Positions 12,201-24,200 of a DNA stretch of 64,000 nucleotides are shown here, in pieces. The notes under the pieces were generated by a model. It was not told the DNA's origin. It saw nothing but the letters and a program-made list of their open reading frames with translations, and did not search any database. This stretch comes from Ancylostoma caninum (taxonomy: Eukaryota > Nematoda > Chromadorea > Rhabditida > Ancylostomatidae). The translations under genes and the position numbers were made by a program. Location of the stretch: the NCBI GenBank assembly GCA_037903475.1, contig JBAJFG010000313.1, positions 124,001 to 188,000 of the forward strand, given 5' to 3'. The first letter of the stretch is position 1. Each line of letters begins with the position of its first letter.

Positions 12201-15200
12201 CGTGTTATCTTTCTTTTTAAATGAGTAGTTAAAGGTAGCAAATCCGGCAGGGATTTCTTCAACTGCTTCTACGGGCTTCATATAGTCTTTTTATTTCAAA
12301 TTCCATATTTATTTATTCATTCTATCGGTTGCTCGTAACAGTGGATGCAACGAAGACAAAAAGAATAAAGGGAAGATATTCAAACTACATAAGAGGGAGT
12401 TGTTCAAAATAGGATTTTGGCTCAAGGAGTCTTGAAAACGAAGATTAAACAGGAAAAGACTGGAGGATGGCTCAGTAGATGTGTTTTGAGAATTTATCCA
12501 GAAACATTATTCCACCTAACGGTATTCTCCCACATGTGCCTTTTTTTAAAATTTTCATGGTTGTAATCTATGTATCGAAAATTTTGCGAAATTCTCGCTC
12601 AAGCCTGTGTGAGCGGCAAAAATCCATTTATATTATGTCCTACATGGTGTCATAAATTTCCTTATTTCGTCATATGTATTGTGTATGATGTGTAGACGTG
12701 ATATTTCTATTGTAGGTTTATTTGTTAGACTTATTTTACTTAACTGTTTCGTTCATTCGCTTGTTTCATCTAATGAAAACTAAGCACTGACGTCACATGC
12801 AACCAATTGTATAAAGGATCACAGGAAGAAACAATTAATTTCTAAACGATCACCTGTTTATACTTTCTCTCTTCGTCTTTCGAGCGCACTCTTTTGCACC
12901 TATTCAGCTATGCATGCTGTTTCCCCAGCGTCATTATTCGTCAGCACACCCTTTATGGGACCAAAATCCATTTTGAGTTCATGTTTTTTCTCTACTTCCG
13001 CTATCAGCTTTTATTCACCACTACCACCACCACTTTAGTATTAAACGACTTCCGATGCGAGTTTATGTTTTAACGGCAACAAACAGATCCATCAAAAAAC
13101 GTTGGTGTAAACTGAAAGTTCGTTAGGATTATCTTAAGGAAGGAATAGCGAGTGGAACAGCATTTTCTATACATAGAACATGGCAGGCAGAGTACAGGAT
13201 GCGTGTCAGAGGGTCGTTGACGGAAAAAGCGCAATCGCATTAGGCTCGCTTCACAGCGAATGCGATTTTTGTCGCGTTTTGAGTGAATTTGACGCATTAA
13301 ATCGGAAAAGGAGGTGACAATGTGTGTCTGGGGCGAATACGAACTCATTCATCGTCTCCTACACCTTTTACAAGTGCAAATTAGCGCAACGCTGTGGGAA
13401 TCATCCTGAGAAGGGCAACGACAGAAGAGTTAGGGGGAAAAGAGAAAGAAAAAGGAGCTGATTGAAGGCTGCTGGATTTAAGAGAGGAAAATTAAAGTGT
13501 TAGGTTATGCAAAGACAGCGTTTCTATGGATCGCATCGACTACTGAAGGTTATCTTGCCGTGTTTTGCGCGCGTCACTCTGAGGCATAGATGCGATAGGG
13601 GGGAGCCGGAGGTCTCCGAAGTGAAGGGGGTCTGAGGGGTCTGAAGCCTGTCAGCGGTGCCAAAAGTGAAGGGTGGTCGTCGACCGGGGGGGGGGGGGAG
13701 AGGGGTAGCAGCAGCTTTCCTAGCTGGCTGTCACAAAAAGGCGACGGCGGGACTACGGGGGGGGGAGAGATCACGATTACAGACATAGGTGTTAGTAATT
13801 CAGTTGCTGTTTGTCTATCTCAGGTATACCCTTCCATTTGCGGCGAACTGACGGAGGCGGCGCGATGAGTCATCGCCTCGACGCGGAAAATATGGCACTA
13901 ATTTAAATATAAAAATCACTCAAATTACAATTATTTCAAAAATAGGAGGGTCCGTGGAATATCAGCACTTCATATCCTACCCCCTCGTGCCCAATACCCT
14001 ATATTTCACCCACAGCAACCACTTCCCTTTTGGCAATACTAAAAAGTGCCAAAAAACGGCTTTTTTCCCTTATAACTTCCTCATTTCAAACGTGGACATA
14101 TCAGTGAAGGGTACATAGTGGCCTTTTTTTGTTAAATTACACCTATATCACTAATCACTTTTTCTGGAAAGGCGTTGCAAGTCCTTCCCGCTAAAGATGA
14201 AGGGTGCCGGAGCCAATTCTATAAGGACGGCTCGGTTCTCGCTCTGCGCCCTCCTCCCTCATTGCACTGTCTCGCTTTTGACCGGAGCCAATGTACTGGT
14301 TTTGGCTCCATCCCCTCCTGCACAGCGCAGGACAGACTTTGACCCATCATATCATATACGAATCGATAGAGAATTTCTTCTACTTCAATATCATGCCCTA
14401 GTCATCTCATTTGATTTTGCTTTTGAAGAGAAATTCGCGAAAAACCTCCTGTTTCGCGCTGTTTTCGTCGGTCTCAAAAACCTCAACTTGGTTCCCGTAA
14501 GGTATTCACTAGAACATTTGCAATTGGTTTCACATTATACAGTTTTTCCTTCTCTTCTTCCCTGGACTGTCCCATTTTTGATTCACTTCCTATTAATACT
14601 TTTATCAGCCATAGAACTGAAACTGCCACGAAAAGTATTGCTTTCGAAAGATGCAAACGGTTCCGCAAATTTTCACTCATTCTAAGCAAACAGGGTGCCT
14701 TCTTCATCTCCTAGGTTTCAGCTATGCCAGGATACCCTTCACCCTATGAAAATTTTCACTCACAGCCGTGTTATTCCTAATTCCCTCAACCCCCTGCAAT
14801 CCGTTCAATTCAGTGCACTAACTCGAATTTCGTAACCTATAAGACATTCGTTCCGGCCGACTCACACAGCATTCACATTTATTATAATCCTTCATTAAAT
14901 GTTCATTAACATTAACTAATAAGGATGTTTCCGTCTAACTTCCTGATATTGCCTTCTGTTACTTCGTCTCCCCCTCATTTGCATCCTTCTTCTTCTCATT
15001 TCCCTCATCGTTTCCTTTACCCGAAAAAAAATTATTAACGCTTAAGTGAAGGGAATCTGCCGGACCCCCGTCCGAAGTGAAGGGGGTGAGAGCCTCGGCT
15101 CCGACTATCGCACCTATGCTCTGAGGCGACAAGCGATTGCAGCTACTACATATAAACCCAATATAGTTGTAAACGGGAAATGGTTGACGATGCTTAAGTT

Positions 15201-18200
15201 CATTTGATATAAGAGATAGGAACAGTGCTAGTGCAAAATTCCAAGAGATCACCATTGCAAGTCGCGTGTCTAATAGCTCGGCGAGCGACGCGGGCGAAAA
15301 AATCGAGTCGGTGGACTCAGAATATGGCGAGCGAGGTGTGTTGGACAAGGAGATGCATTATAGACGAAGCGAGCTTGTATAAGTTAAGATGACCACTCAC
15401 CATCAGAGGTTTTCTCCTTGTGCAAGAGTAACAGTCGTTTAACTAAGTACGGTCAGCTACTGCTAGCGTGATTAGCGTAACGGCGCGAGTGTAAGCGACA
15501 GCATCGAGATTGCGAGAGCGCTTAATTTTGAATACGAATCGACTGAAGAGCATAAGCGCTAGCAGTGATTTTGATTTTGAAGCTTGGTATAAGCGCAGCA
15601 TGCTAAGTAGATGATTCGTACTAAGGAGAAGCGAGCGAGCGACAAAGGGAACAACGGCTTTCCCATGCCTTACCATATTGCGCCTGCTTCATGTGACATC
15701 CGTTTTCTGCAAGGTTTCGCCGAATTTCACGTTATCGAGACCAGATCTAAGCCAGATTCTGTCGAAATTACCCCATGATTTCCCTCTTTCTCTGCGAACT
15801 CCTCACAATGTTCATTTCTTTTGTCTTTCTTTGTCTACTGTTGGGTTTTTTTTGTGGTGGACGCTTCTAAATCATATCCAGCAGAGAAAACAGCTGTCTT
15901 TGCCCATGTGCACACGACTAAAGCGTCGTCGGGCAAATGTCAGACACACATCGGCTCTCCGAGGGACAACCCGGAAATTCGAGACGGGCGGTCCGACGTA
16001 TGTGTTGTGATGGAGTTGGCATATATTTCTCGGCTCGGATGTGAGGATAGAGCAGCACATGAAAGGGTTCTAAAAAATGCCAAGAAAGTAGCTAATCCTT
16101 GCAGAGTGCGGTTCTACCCGGGAAATCTCAGTATATTCTGAAAAATTACGCGCGATTGCTACGTTTTTGGAAAAATTTCTTCAAATTTTCTGGTATTACG
16201 CTTGGTATAGGGTGTGTTATCACCAAACATACAGCAGATGCATCATTGGAAAGCATCTTTTGCAAGCGAGTGGATTACCCACGGTTAGCAGTTGATTATG
16301 GATAACCTCAGGTATGGGTAAACTTTTCGTGACACTCGCAAGAGGGAGTAAATATGGTTATCTCAATACTTTTCCCTATGGGGGATCTCAATGTTGCGTC
16401 AGTGCCAAGAAATTGTTCATTAAAAATCTAGCTATCCGCTCATTTTCTCTGTCATCTCAAGCATCTCTCGTATTGTAGTGTTGCCTAGAATGCTGAGAAG
16501 TACCGTCCTACCCAGAAACGCTAGGACGGTACTTCTCAGCAACATATTCACATTCTAGATATTTTTATTGTTGTGTTTTAAATTCATGCCTATGCCCAAC
16601 GACTGGAGCGAGGAAGGCATCAGCTAATGGCGGACCTTTGGGATCGCCCACTCTTCCTGCATAAGTCCTATTTCTCTGGGTTCGCAGGTATCATTGAGAT
16701 CACCCTGGATTAACGTGTTAAAACTCCCAAATTCAGCCATCGTTAACACGGGCATCAACATATTTACCATGGGTAATCCCGATAATGCAATCAGGCCCTG
16801 GATCTGCTATGAATTACTGGATTAGATTCGTCCAACCACCTCAACACTGAATCAGTGCAATGCGCCAGGATTTTGGGAATAGTTGCCGGCATATTTTTCG
16901 ATTTTTTTCAATTCGAAATTCGGTAAGGCAAATTTATAGACCAAATAGAGTATGCTCCTGCTCACTTTTCATAGTCGGCGATACCCATCAGGTGGCGATA
17001 CCCCCTTTCATATGGCAATCATGTGGCGTCGACCCTCATGAAAGAACAATTTCGGAAATCAAGCATTCCATCTCAATTGCGCACCATCTGCTGCTGCGGC
17101 GTTATTTTTACTGCAAAGTTGCGGCCATGAACCTCACATATTTCATGTTTTTGCTGTGACAACGTCGAGCACAAGTAAGCTGGTTATCGTTGCCGTAAAG
17201 CAATAAATTACTCATACCGCACTTTTGTACCCTACCACATGGGTCGCTCTGCTCGTCCACCATTTTATGACAGTTATCCGTTTGCTGGATGACCATAAAA
17301 TATGGATTTAAATAATAATAACTTCACCTAAACGAGCGTCATTGGCAAAATGTCTGCGGCCCGCGCCACGGCAACTGCGGGCCTCTTGAAGCAGAGACCG
17401 CCGCAGTGGAGGATCTGAAACCCGATCCGGGAAAGTTATCATTGCGGGCCAACGGCGACGCTACTATCCCACGGTATCTCGTAACCATGCGTCGAAATGC
17501 TGGGATTTTAACGCGTTTCTATGGGAAGACAGGGGCTTCCCGATTCCAGATTTGATAAGTTAAAAGCGAGAACATTCAGAAAAGCGTTAAATGAATGAGA
17601 AGGATATCGCAAAATTCCACTTATCAAGGATAATGTGAGAAAAATCAGTTACGTTTCAATTCCTTTTCAAACCCGATTAATGTATGCAGTTTTTTTGAAG
17701 GTTCTGCGCGTCCAATTCGCTTTCTTCTAAGTGCATTACTTCCTTCAAGTTTTGTAAGTTGGAAGGAGTCATTGGAGTTAGCTGCAAATCCACCCAATTT
17801 GTAGGGAGTTTGCTCATTTCCCCTGCAATTTATGACAAAAAGTCGGGAGGTAAGAATTAAAGTGAACTTCGAAATATGTATGTATGTGAATGATCTCTTC
17901 TTCGGAGCATGAAAAAGTACAAATACATGCGCATCTTGCTAAATAAGTTTTATTCTATAATGGTCGAAAGCTTTCTTCTGTTTGTCGAATTTCTTGTCCT
18001 ACATGCTCGGCACGAATCAATAAAATCAATAGATTGGTTGTTCCTGCTTGACTTTTGAAAGGCGAACCCCTCAGGGGATTCCTGAACCAACAAAATAAAG
18101 CGATGTATGAACTTCTAGCAAGACGTAAACTTTGACAGGGATAGAATTACTATTTAGTTTGCTTTGTTATTTATTTAATATCACATACCTACTTGAATAA

Positions 18201-21200
18201 TCTTCATACATCCAGCAGATATCACTGGAAACAAGAAAAAATTGGATTTATTTTTGGTCCCCGTATGAGTTCTCTGAACATTTGCAGTTTTTTTTCTTAC
18301 TTTATTTAGTACCGAATAAAAACTGAATGATTTAATCCACTTATTCCTGTGTCAGTTCAGGTCCTGATTCGAAAAATTTGAAAGTTCGATAAAGAAATTG
18401 ACCTCACTCCTCTTTTCCGTTGTCATTCCTCAGGGACCTATGCATTGCTCGCTCTTTTTTGAAAAATCCGAATTTTCAACTTACACAGTATTGAATTTTC
18501 GAGTTCGAATGTTCTGATGCTTTTCTCGGTTTTGAGCACATTTATTACCCATTTTATAACCCATGGAATGAGGCTTGTGGAGGGTGTCTCGAAAGTCCCG
18601 CCCTGTCGATAACCCTGTTCCCACTAACACTCTAATAAGTGCCTTCGTTAGAGGGTAATCTCCAAAATTCCAAAATCTCTTTAAGATTGTGAAATTCCTC
18701 AGACTTTATCTCTCTCATATAAATTCGAAGTTTACTAAAGCTTTAGGTACAGAAAAATGTTCAGTAGCTGTCCCAAATGTACCATTCGAAAGGGTACTGT
18801 AGCTATGAGGAAAGTGAGTGGGTCTACTTAGACAAGGAAAAATAATAATAGCTAAAGTTAGCAGTGATTGACTGGTTTTGCCTTTAAAATGGCAATAAAT
18901 ATGCAAAACTATGTTTGCTGGCATATTTTCGTGCTAAGTGTGACTGGAGCATTTTTAGCGATTTGAGCGCGAACTGTCTCTTCAGTGGAACAGCTAACTG
19001 TTAGTTTGCTGTGTCCGGGACACTTTTTCTTGCAAATAAGTACCTATTCACAAAAAAGCATTCCTGTTGTATAGAACGAATTTTGTCCACCTTTGCGACT
19101 GGAGCATTTTTTGCCGCTGGAGCGCATATGTACATTGTCAGAGGAGAACCCGTGCGAACTGGCGCGCAGAGTTCGTCCATGATGGTAGGTCCAGAGCATA
19201 CAAATACTTAGTGCACGCTTGAAATCACCAGCGCCATCCACCAAAGAGCCGGTCGGCGCACACCTCATCTGGTCCCATTGAAGCGCTGCTCATCAAAATA
19301 TGGCGTCCACTGCTCCGACGGTGAGTTCACCGATGAACTATTCACTATCGATAATCGACGGCAAGGTGCACACGTGTGTGACGTCAGCCGCAGTGTCAGT
19401 TGTCCGCCTAGCTATGTGTACCGCCTGAAATAACGTTAATATTACAACAGCGTCGCTGCTAGTCACAAAGTGAACTGCTGCGTTGCAAGTGATGTGATTT
19501 GTCTTCAAAAGCACCGATTGCTCACGGACGAGTTGTTGCGGGTTAGGGTGAGACAGCTGTCACATGGGGTGATTTTGTTTGTGGAAATTTTGACGATTTC
19601 TAATTTGTTCCCTGGATTATCATCGAAGAGGGAACTTTTCGAAAAGAGATCGCTTTCTATCTGAAATGCACTATGTAATTTTTAAGAATAATAGGGCAAT
19701 AAATAGAGAATAAAATAACCATGTTCTTTCTCGCTATCTTAGCAGTAACAAGGCACCAAGAAAGCCCTCAAACAAATCAAAACTTGGAAACGTTTTGAGT
19801 GAAAAGCGCAAAGATTTGGAAGGGGAACTGAGGTCTCAAACTCATTCAGTCGTCCTGTAGCTATATTCGAGCGAGTTACCCGCAGAGCCATTCTTCCCTT
19901 ATCTAAATGTTCCCCTTTGAGACAGAATGTGCAGGGTCAAGCAAAAGTGGTTAAATATTACAGGTAACCGGTTTTACTTGTCTATTATGTAGGCGAGAAC
20001 TGGTCCTCGTTCACGTGAACCAAATTCGACAAAGTTTTCTCTCGAAAAACTACTCATCTTTTTTTCAAACAGCAGTGAGTGAGGGGTTGGATGGGTAGGT
20101 AAACCAGAACGTGGATGTTTTATTTAGGTTACCCAGGGTAAGCATGCTGATCCTCACGTTGACATTTTGTCTGAATCCTCCTGTTGACGTTGAGTAATCA
20201 ACACGTTTATTCTGGTTAATTGCAATGTTGCATGTGGCCTCAATTCTCGGTTGCAACTCATATCAGGCGAGAACTGGTCCCCATCGGCCCAAGACAAAAT
20301 TTGCCGAATCGTGTTGAACATGCTGCTCATCTCCATTTTCTTTAAATTGTGTCGAACTCCTTAATTTTTTTTTGTCTCTGCGCCTTTATTCTAATCGAAA
20401 ACGATATAAGTCCTCAATTTTAATCAAGAACCAGTTCTCGCAAGTTAATGTAACGAGAGTAGTCTGGTAATCGCTCTTTAATCTTTCATCTATCACCATT
20501 GATATTTAATTTTTTGTTACGTACATCATGCGAGTTTACTTAAAGATTCTTTTTAAATTTTTTGGAATGTTTGTACCCTAGGCCCTTTTGCTCTGGATAA
20601 TTCTAACCACCATGATTCGTATTGTATTAATCAATTCTGCTGCCTATTCTGTCTTTTAGAAAACTGAAAATTCTTTCACGGGTGATATTCCCGGCTAAAG
20701 TTGGATTTTCACTCGTTTTGAAAGGTGCAAATCGGTCAAAATGGTTTTTCAAGGGTGAATGTGCTAAGCGCTCATCACAGGGTTACGGTAGCAAAAACTC
20801 GGCTGTGTTTGTCATCGACGTGTTGTGCAAATAAGTGCGCGCGGACTACTGTCACATTGGCGTGTTCAATTTATGATGTCGTCTCATTTCATGCTCTCTT
20901 ACTGGCAAGAATTCCATTAGACAATTGTTGCCGCATGCACACACACACTCATCTGTCTATTATGGTGTCAGGTTCTATGTAAAAACATCGATCGCCTGGG
21001 GGGGGGGGGGGGGCAATGTGAAATAATAACAAGGAAATGACAACAGCGGCTGCAGCAGGTAGTGACGTCATGTTACGCGAAGAGAAGTTGTTTTGCATAG
21101 GCATAAAATAGCTATGTGAGACGGGGCTTCATGAACGAAACGGTGAATTTCGTTGCTATGACGAAGTATTGCTGTTGCAGAACGATAGCAGAACAAAGGC

Positions 21201-24200
21201 AGGATAATCTACGTATAATAACGTTAGATAAGCTCAGAAATAACATACGTGGGTAAAACAACAACCATCTTTTACTCCCACCTACCAGATTTATATCTTA
21301 CTTCGTCGAATAGGTCTACACACTTTTTCTCTGTTTTATTTGTTTTTGGAGGAACTCTGAGTACATGACATTTTTACAATTTTTTTAGATCATTTTGTTT
21401 TCAAGAATAGACGAACGTTGAGGTCCATAAACGCGGTGTAGGCTTGGAGTTATCTACAAAATCCTGGTTAGCCGGCTTCAAGCCAATGAACTTCTCAGAC
21501 AATTTTTCGGAAGGACCGCAGCAGAAAAGCGGTTTCTTGCTGCATTTCTTTCGAATAGCTGCCGCGGTCCTACCGGCTGCTGTCGAAAATTTTTATCTTT
21601 GCGTCTCTCTCTTCTTAACCACGTGAGCGCTGCGGTCCTTCCGACAATTTGTCTGAGATTTTGAATTTGACCCCGTACTCTGAAACTTTACCTTTTCATC
21701 CTTTCAATATCACTGTTCTTTCCCAGTCCTTTTACTTTTACCGAAACCTGCTAAATCATTCGGTCTAATTGTTCATTTACATAGAACGACTTGTATTCGT
21801 TTTCTTTTTTCTCGCATTACATTGACTGATAATTTCTTTCTCTTTAGAAAAAAAAAACGAAATCGCTAGATTCTCCTTTTTTATATGTCGCATGAGTGTC
21901 AGGGAAAATAGCCATTTGCTAGAGTTACTTCGAAGAATAGCCTTCTTGAAAACCGACGATAGTTCAGTGACTTGGCCTACTGCCTACCTTACAACCATCT
22001 CTCTACGAGTACTGCTCACCTTCCCTCGTTCTTTTTTCTCTAACTCCTCTTCAGCTATCTTACGCAGCGAAACGTGTTATACTAGGATAAGGTCAATGTG
22101 TTCCACCACACAAATTTACCCATTATTAACACAGGCTTCGTCACTTTTACTCCGAGTAGTGTCATTGTTACATCCAGGGTTGGCTCAACGTAGTCGACAC
22201 GTTTATCGCGGGTAATCATTCCTACCGACTGAGTTCGCCTCCTACTTGGCCCTATCCTTCAACAAACCACGGGTCCTCACTTGTCCTAGCAAAAGTTTTC
22301 TTCAATAAGAAGAAAAGCGAAAAGCGCTTGTTTGCTTTTTCCCGGGAGAAGCACATTTTGTCCTACCAGAAATCGCCATTTTCTGAACTTCTTCTTGTTA
22401 CGTGTCCTTTCTTACATCAATTCAAGCTTCCCCCCCCCCCCACCCTCCCCAGAACTCTGTAAAATTACGTAATTGCATCTGCAAAAAAGCGCTGAAAATA
22501 GAAAATCCAGTATTAGATCGCTGTCCATATCACCACATTCAAAAACGGAAGTTCTTCTCCCCGTTTTAAGTGCAGAATTAATGCATCACTAGAGGTATAG
22601 CCATATTCTCTATCATGTTGGAGGTTAGACTGACGCACCCGGCAGTACTTCCTATTAAATTGTTTTCAGATAAGATTATTATTGATTATCCTACAGTTGT
22701 AATCCAGGCTTTGCTTGTTTTCCTGGAGACATCCTGTTTTTCTAATCTATGCTCGGGAGCGGGAGGGGGGGGGGGGAGGGGGTTCAAACATGAATCCTGG
22801 AGACATGTTTAGGCTATCCAAAAAACAATTCCTTCTTTGTTGTGGAGGAAATAATCCCCTCTATGCCCTCTGTATAATCCATTCTTTAGATCTCATTTTT
22901 TCAGGCAAAAGATCTGGCCGTCGATCACGTGTCCGACGAAAAATTATCAATCAACATCTCAGGACGAAAATTTGAGACGTGGAAGAACACATTAGAAAAG
23001 TTTCCTGAAACATTGTTAGGATCAAATGAGAAGGTAATTTTCCACTTATTCACCGTTGAATTACCTTTGTATTCCTTTGTTTCTCTGGGTTTGTTAAGGT
23101 TTTGGATATTAGTTGAGATTCGGTTCTACGTAGTTAAATTTGTCTTGCTGTATTTCTTCTTCGTCTTCTATGTATCTTTTGCAAGCAGTATTACCGTAAT
23201 TCCTAAGTTCAAATTACCCTCCCTTGATTCAAAATCGGCAATAGTAGGGGGTTCGGAATTTGATAACTTTAATCACCTAGTTCGCTAGCACATGGTTATT
23301 CCCAAGCCAAGCTTTATTTTAAGTTCACAAATTACGACAACACTACCCGCTATCAGGAGTGAACTTTCCTATTTGTCTACCTTTTTCATTGTTAGTTTTT
23401 AAATATGATACATATATTTCATTGGTTGGTTATTATCTCCACTTATCTCACAACATCAATTTTTCCTTCCCTTTTTTCTTCCTTTTTCCCATGTTACCTC
23501 AATCACCTTATCGTCCTCTAGACATTTCGTCACTCTCGTTCATTATATCTTCTCCAAGATACCATCGTTTCAAACATCTTACGCTTTACCTTTCATTAAT
23601 CTTTTATTATTGATGGCAGCCCAGCTATAAATTGTTTCTGCTGCCTCTCTGCGGCTATTTTTTTATTTTATCCGATTTTTATGTAGCGCTTCTTACAATT
23701 CACAAAGCAAGTGGTAAGAGTCAAGCAAAGCGCTCATCAACTGGACTAAGTTTGCACGGATTGAGCCAAACCGTGCTTGTCGGCTGCGTCTATCCGAGGA
23801 ATGTTGTATTAGCAGCCTGCTCCATTCATGCTTTCGTTGCCACTCGACTCTACGAACAGTTTTCAGTGGTGCTGTTAATCACTGATTGGCCGTGCTTCCT
23901 CAAGACTTCTGCAGTTTTCCGGAAATAATGTGGTTAAAATCGTTGAATACATGAATGTTCAGGACGACTTTTTTACTCAGGCTTCCACCTATGCTGCCAA
24001 CACTGAATAATTTCCAGTAGTGTTTTTCCTCTGTCGTAGATAATCGTAAAAAGCGTAATTCCATAAGTCTCCAGCATACGAATATAACTCCCCCCTTCCC
24101 GGTTGACTCCTGGGGCCGAGTGACTCACCTACGACTTTTCTCACCAACCTTCACTTTTACGGGCCCGTTCTCACAACTATTCCACCTATGATGTGTAACT

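Larger units (their letters stand above)
9214..22904 (+). other. Channel intron 1 (13.7 kb), dense in MITEs and simple repeats
   Basis: Bounded by donor GTATTG and acceptor TTTTTTCAG. It contains palindromic, piggyBac-like and TTTACC-family repeats (listed separately), a CpG-rich patch at about 10430-10640, G tracts at 13686, 13757 and 20998, and a C tract at 22430. No independent gene could be supported on either strand. Short partial repeats also occur: CCGAAGTGAAGGGGGT appears at about 13615 and 15071, with neighbouring sequence partly inverted. Confidence 0.6.

Noticed and set aside
14197..14685. 162-codon open frame (+)
   Set aside because: No recognisable domain, no acceptor or donor context, and composition typical of AT-rich intron. 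It lies within channel intron 1.
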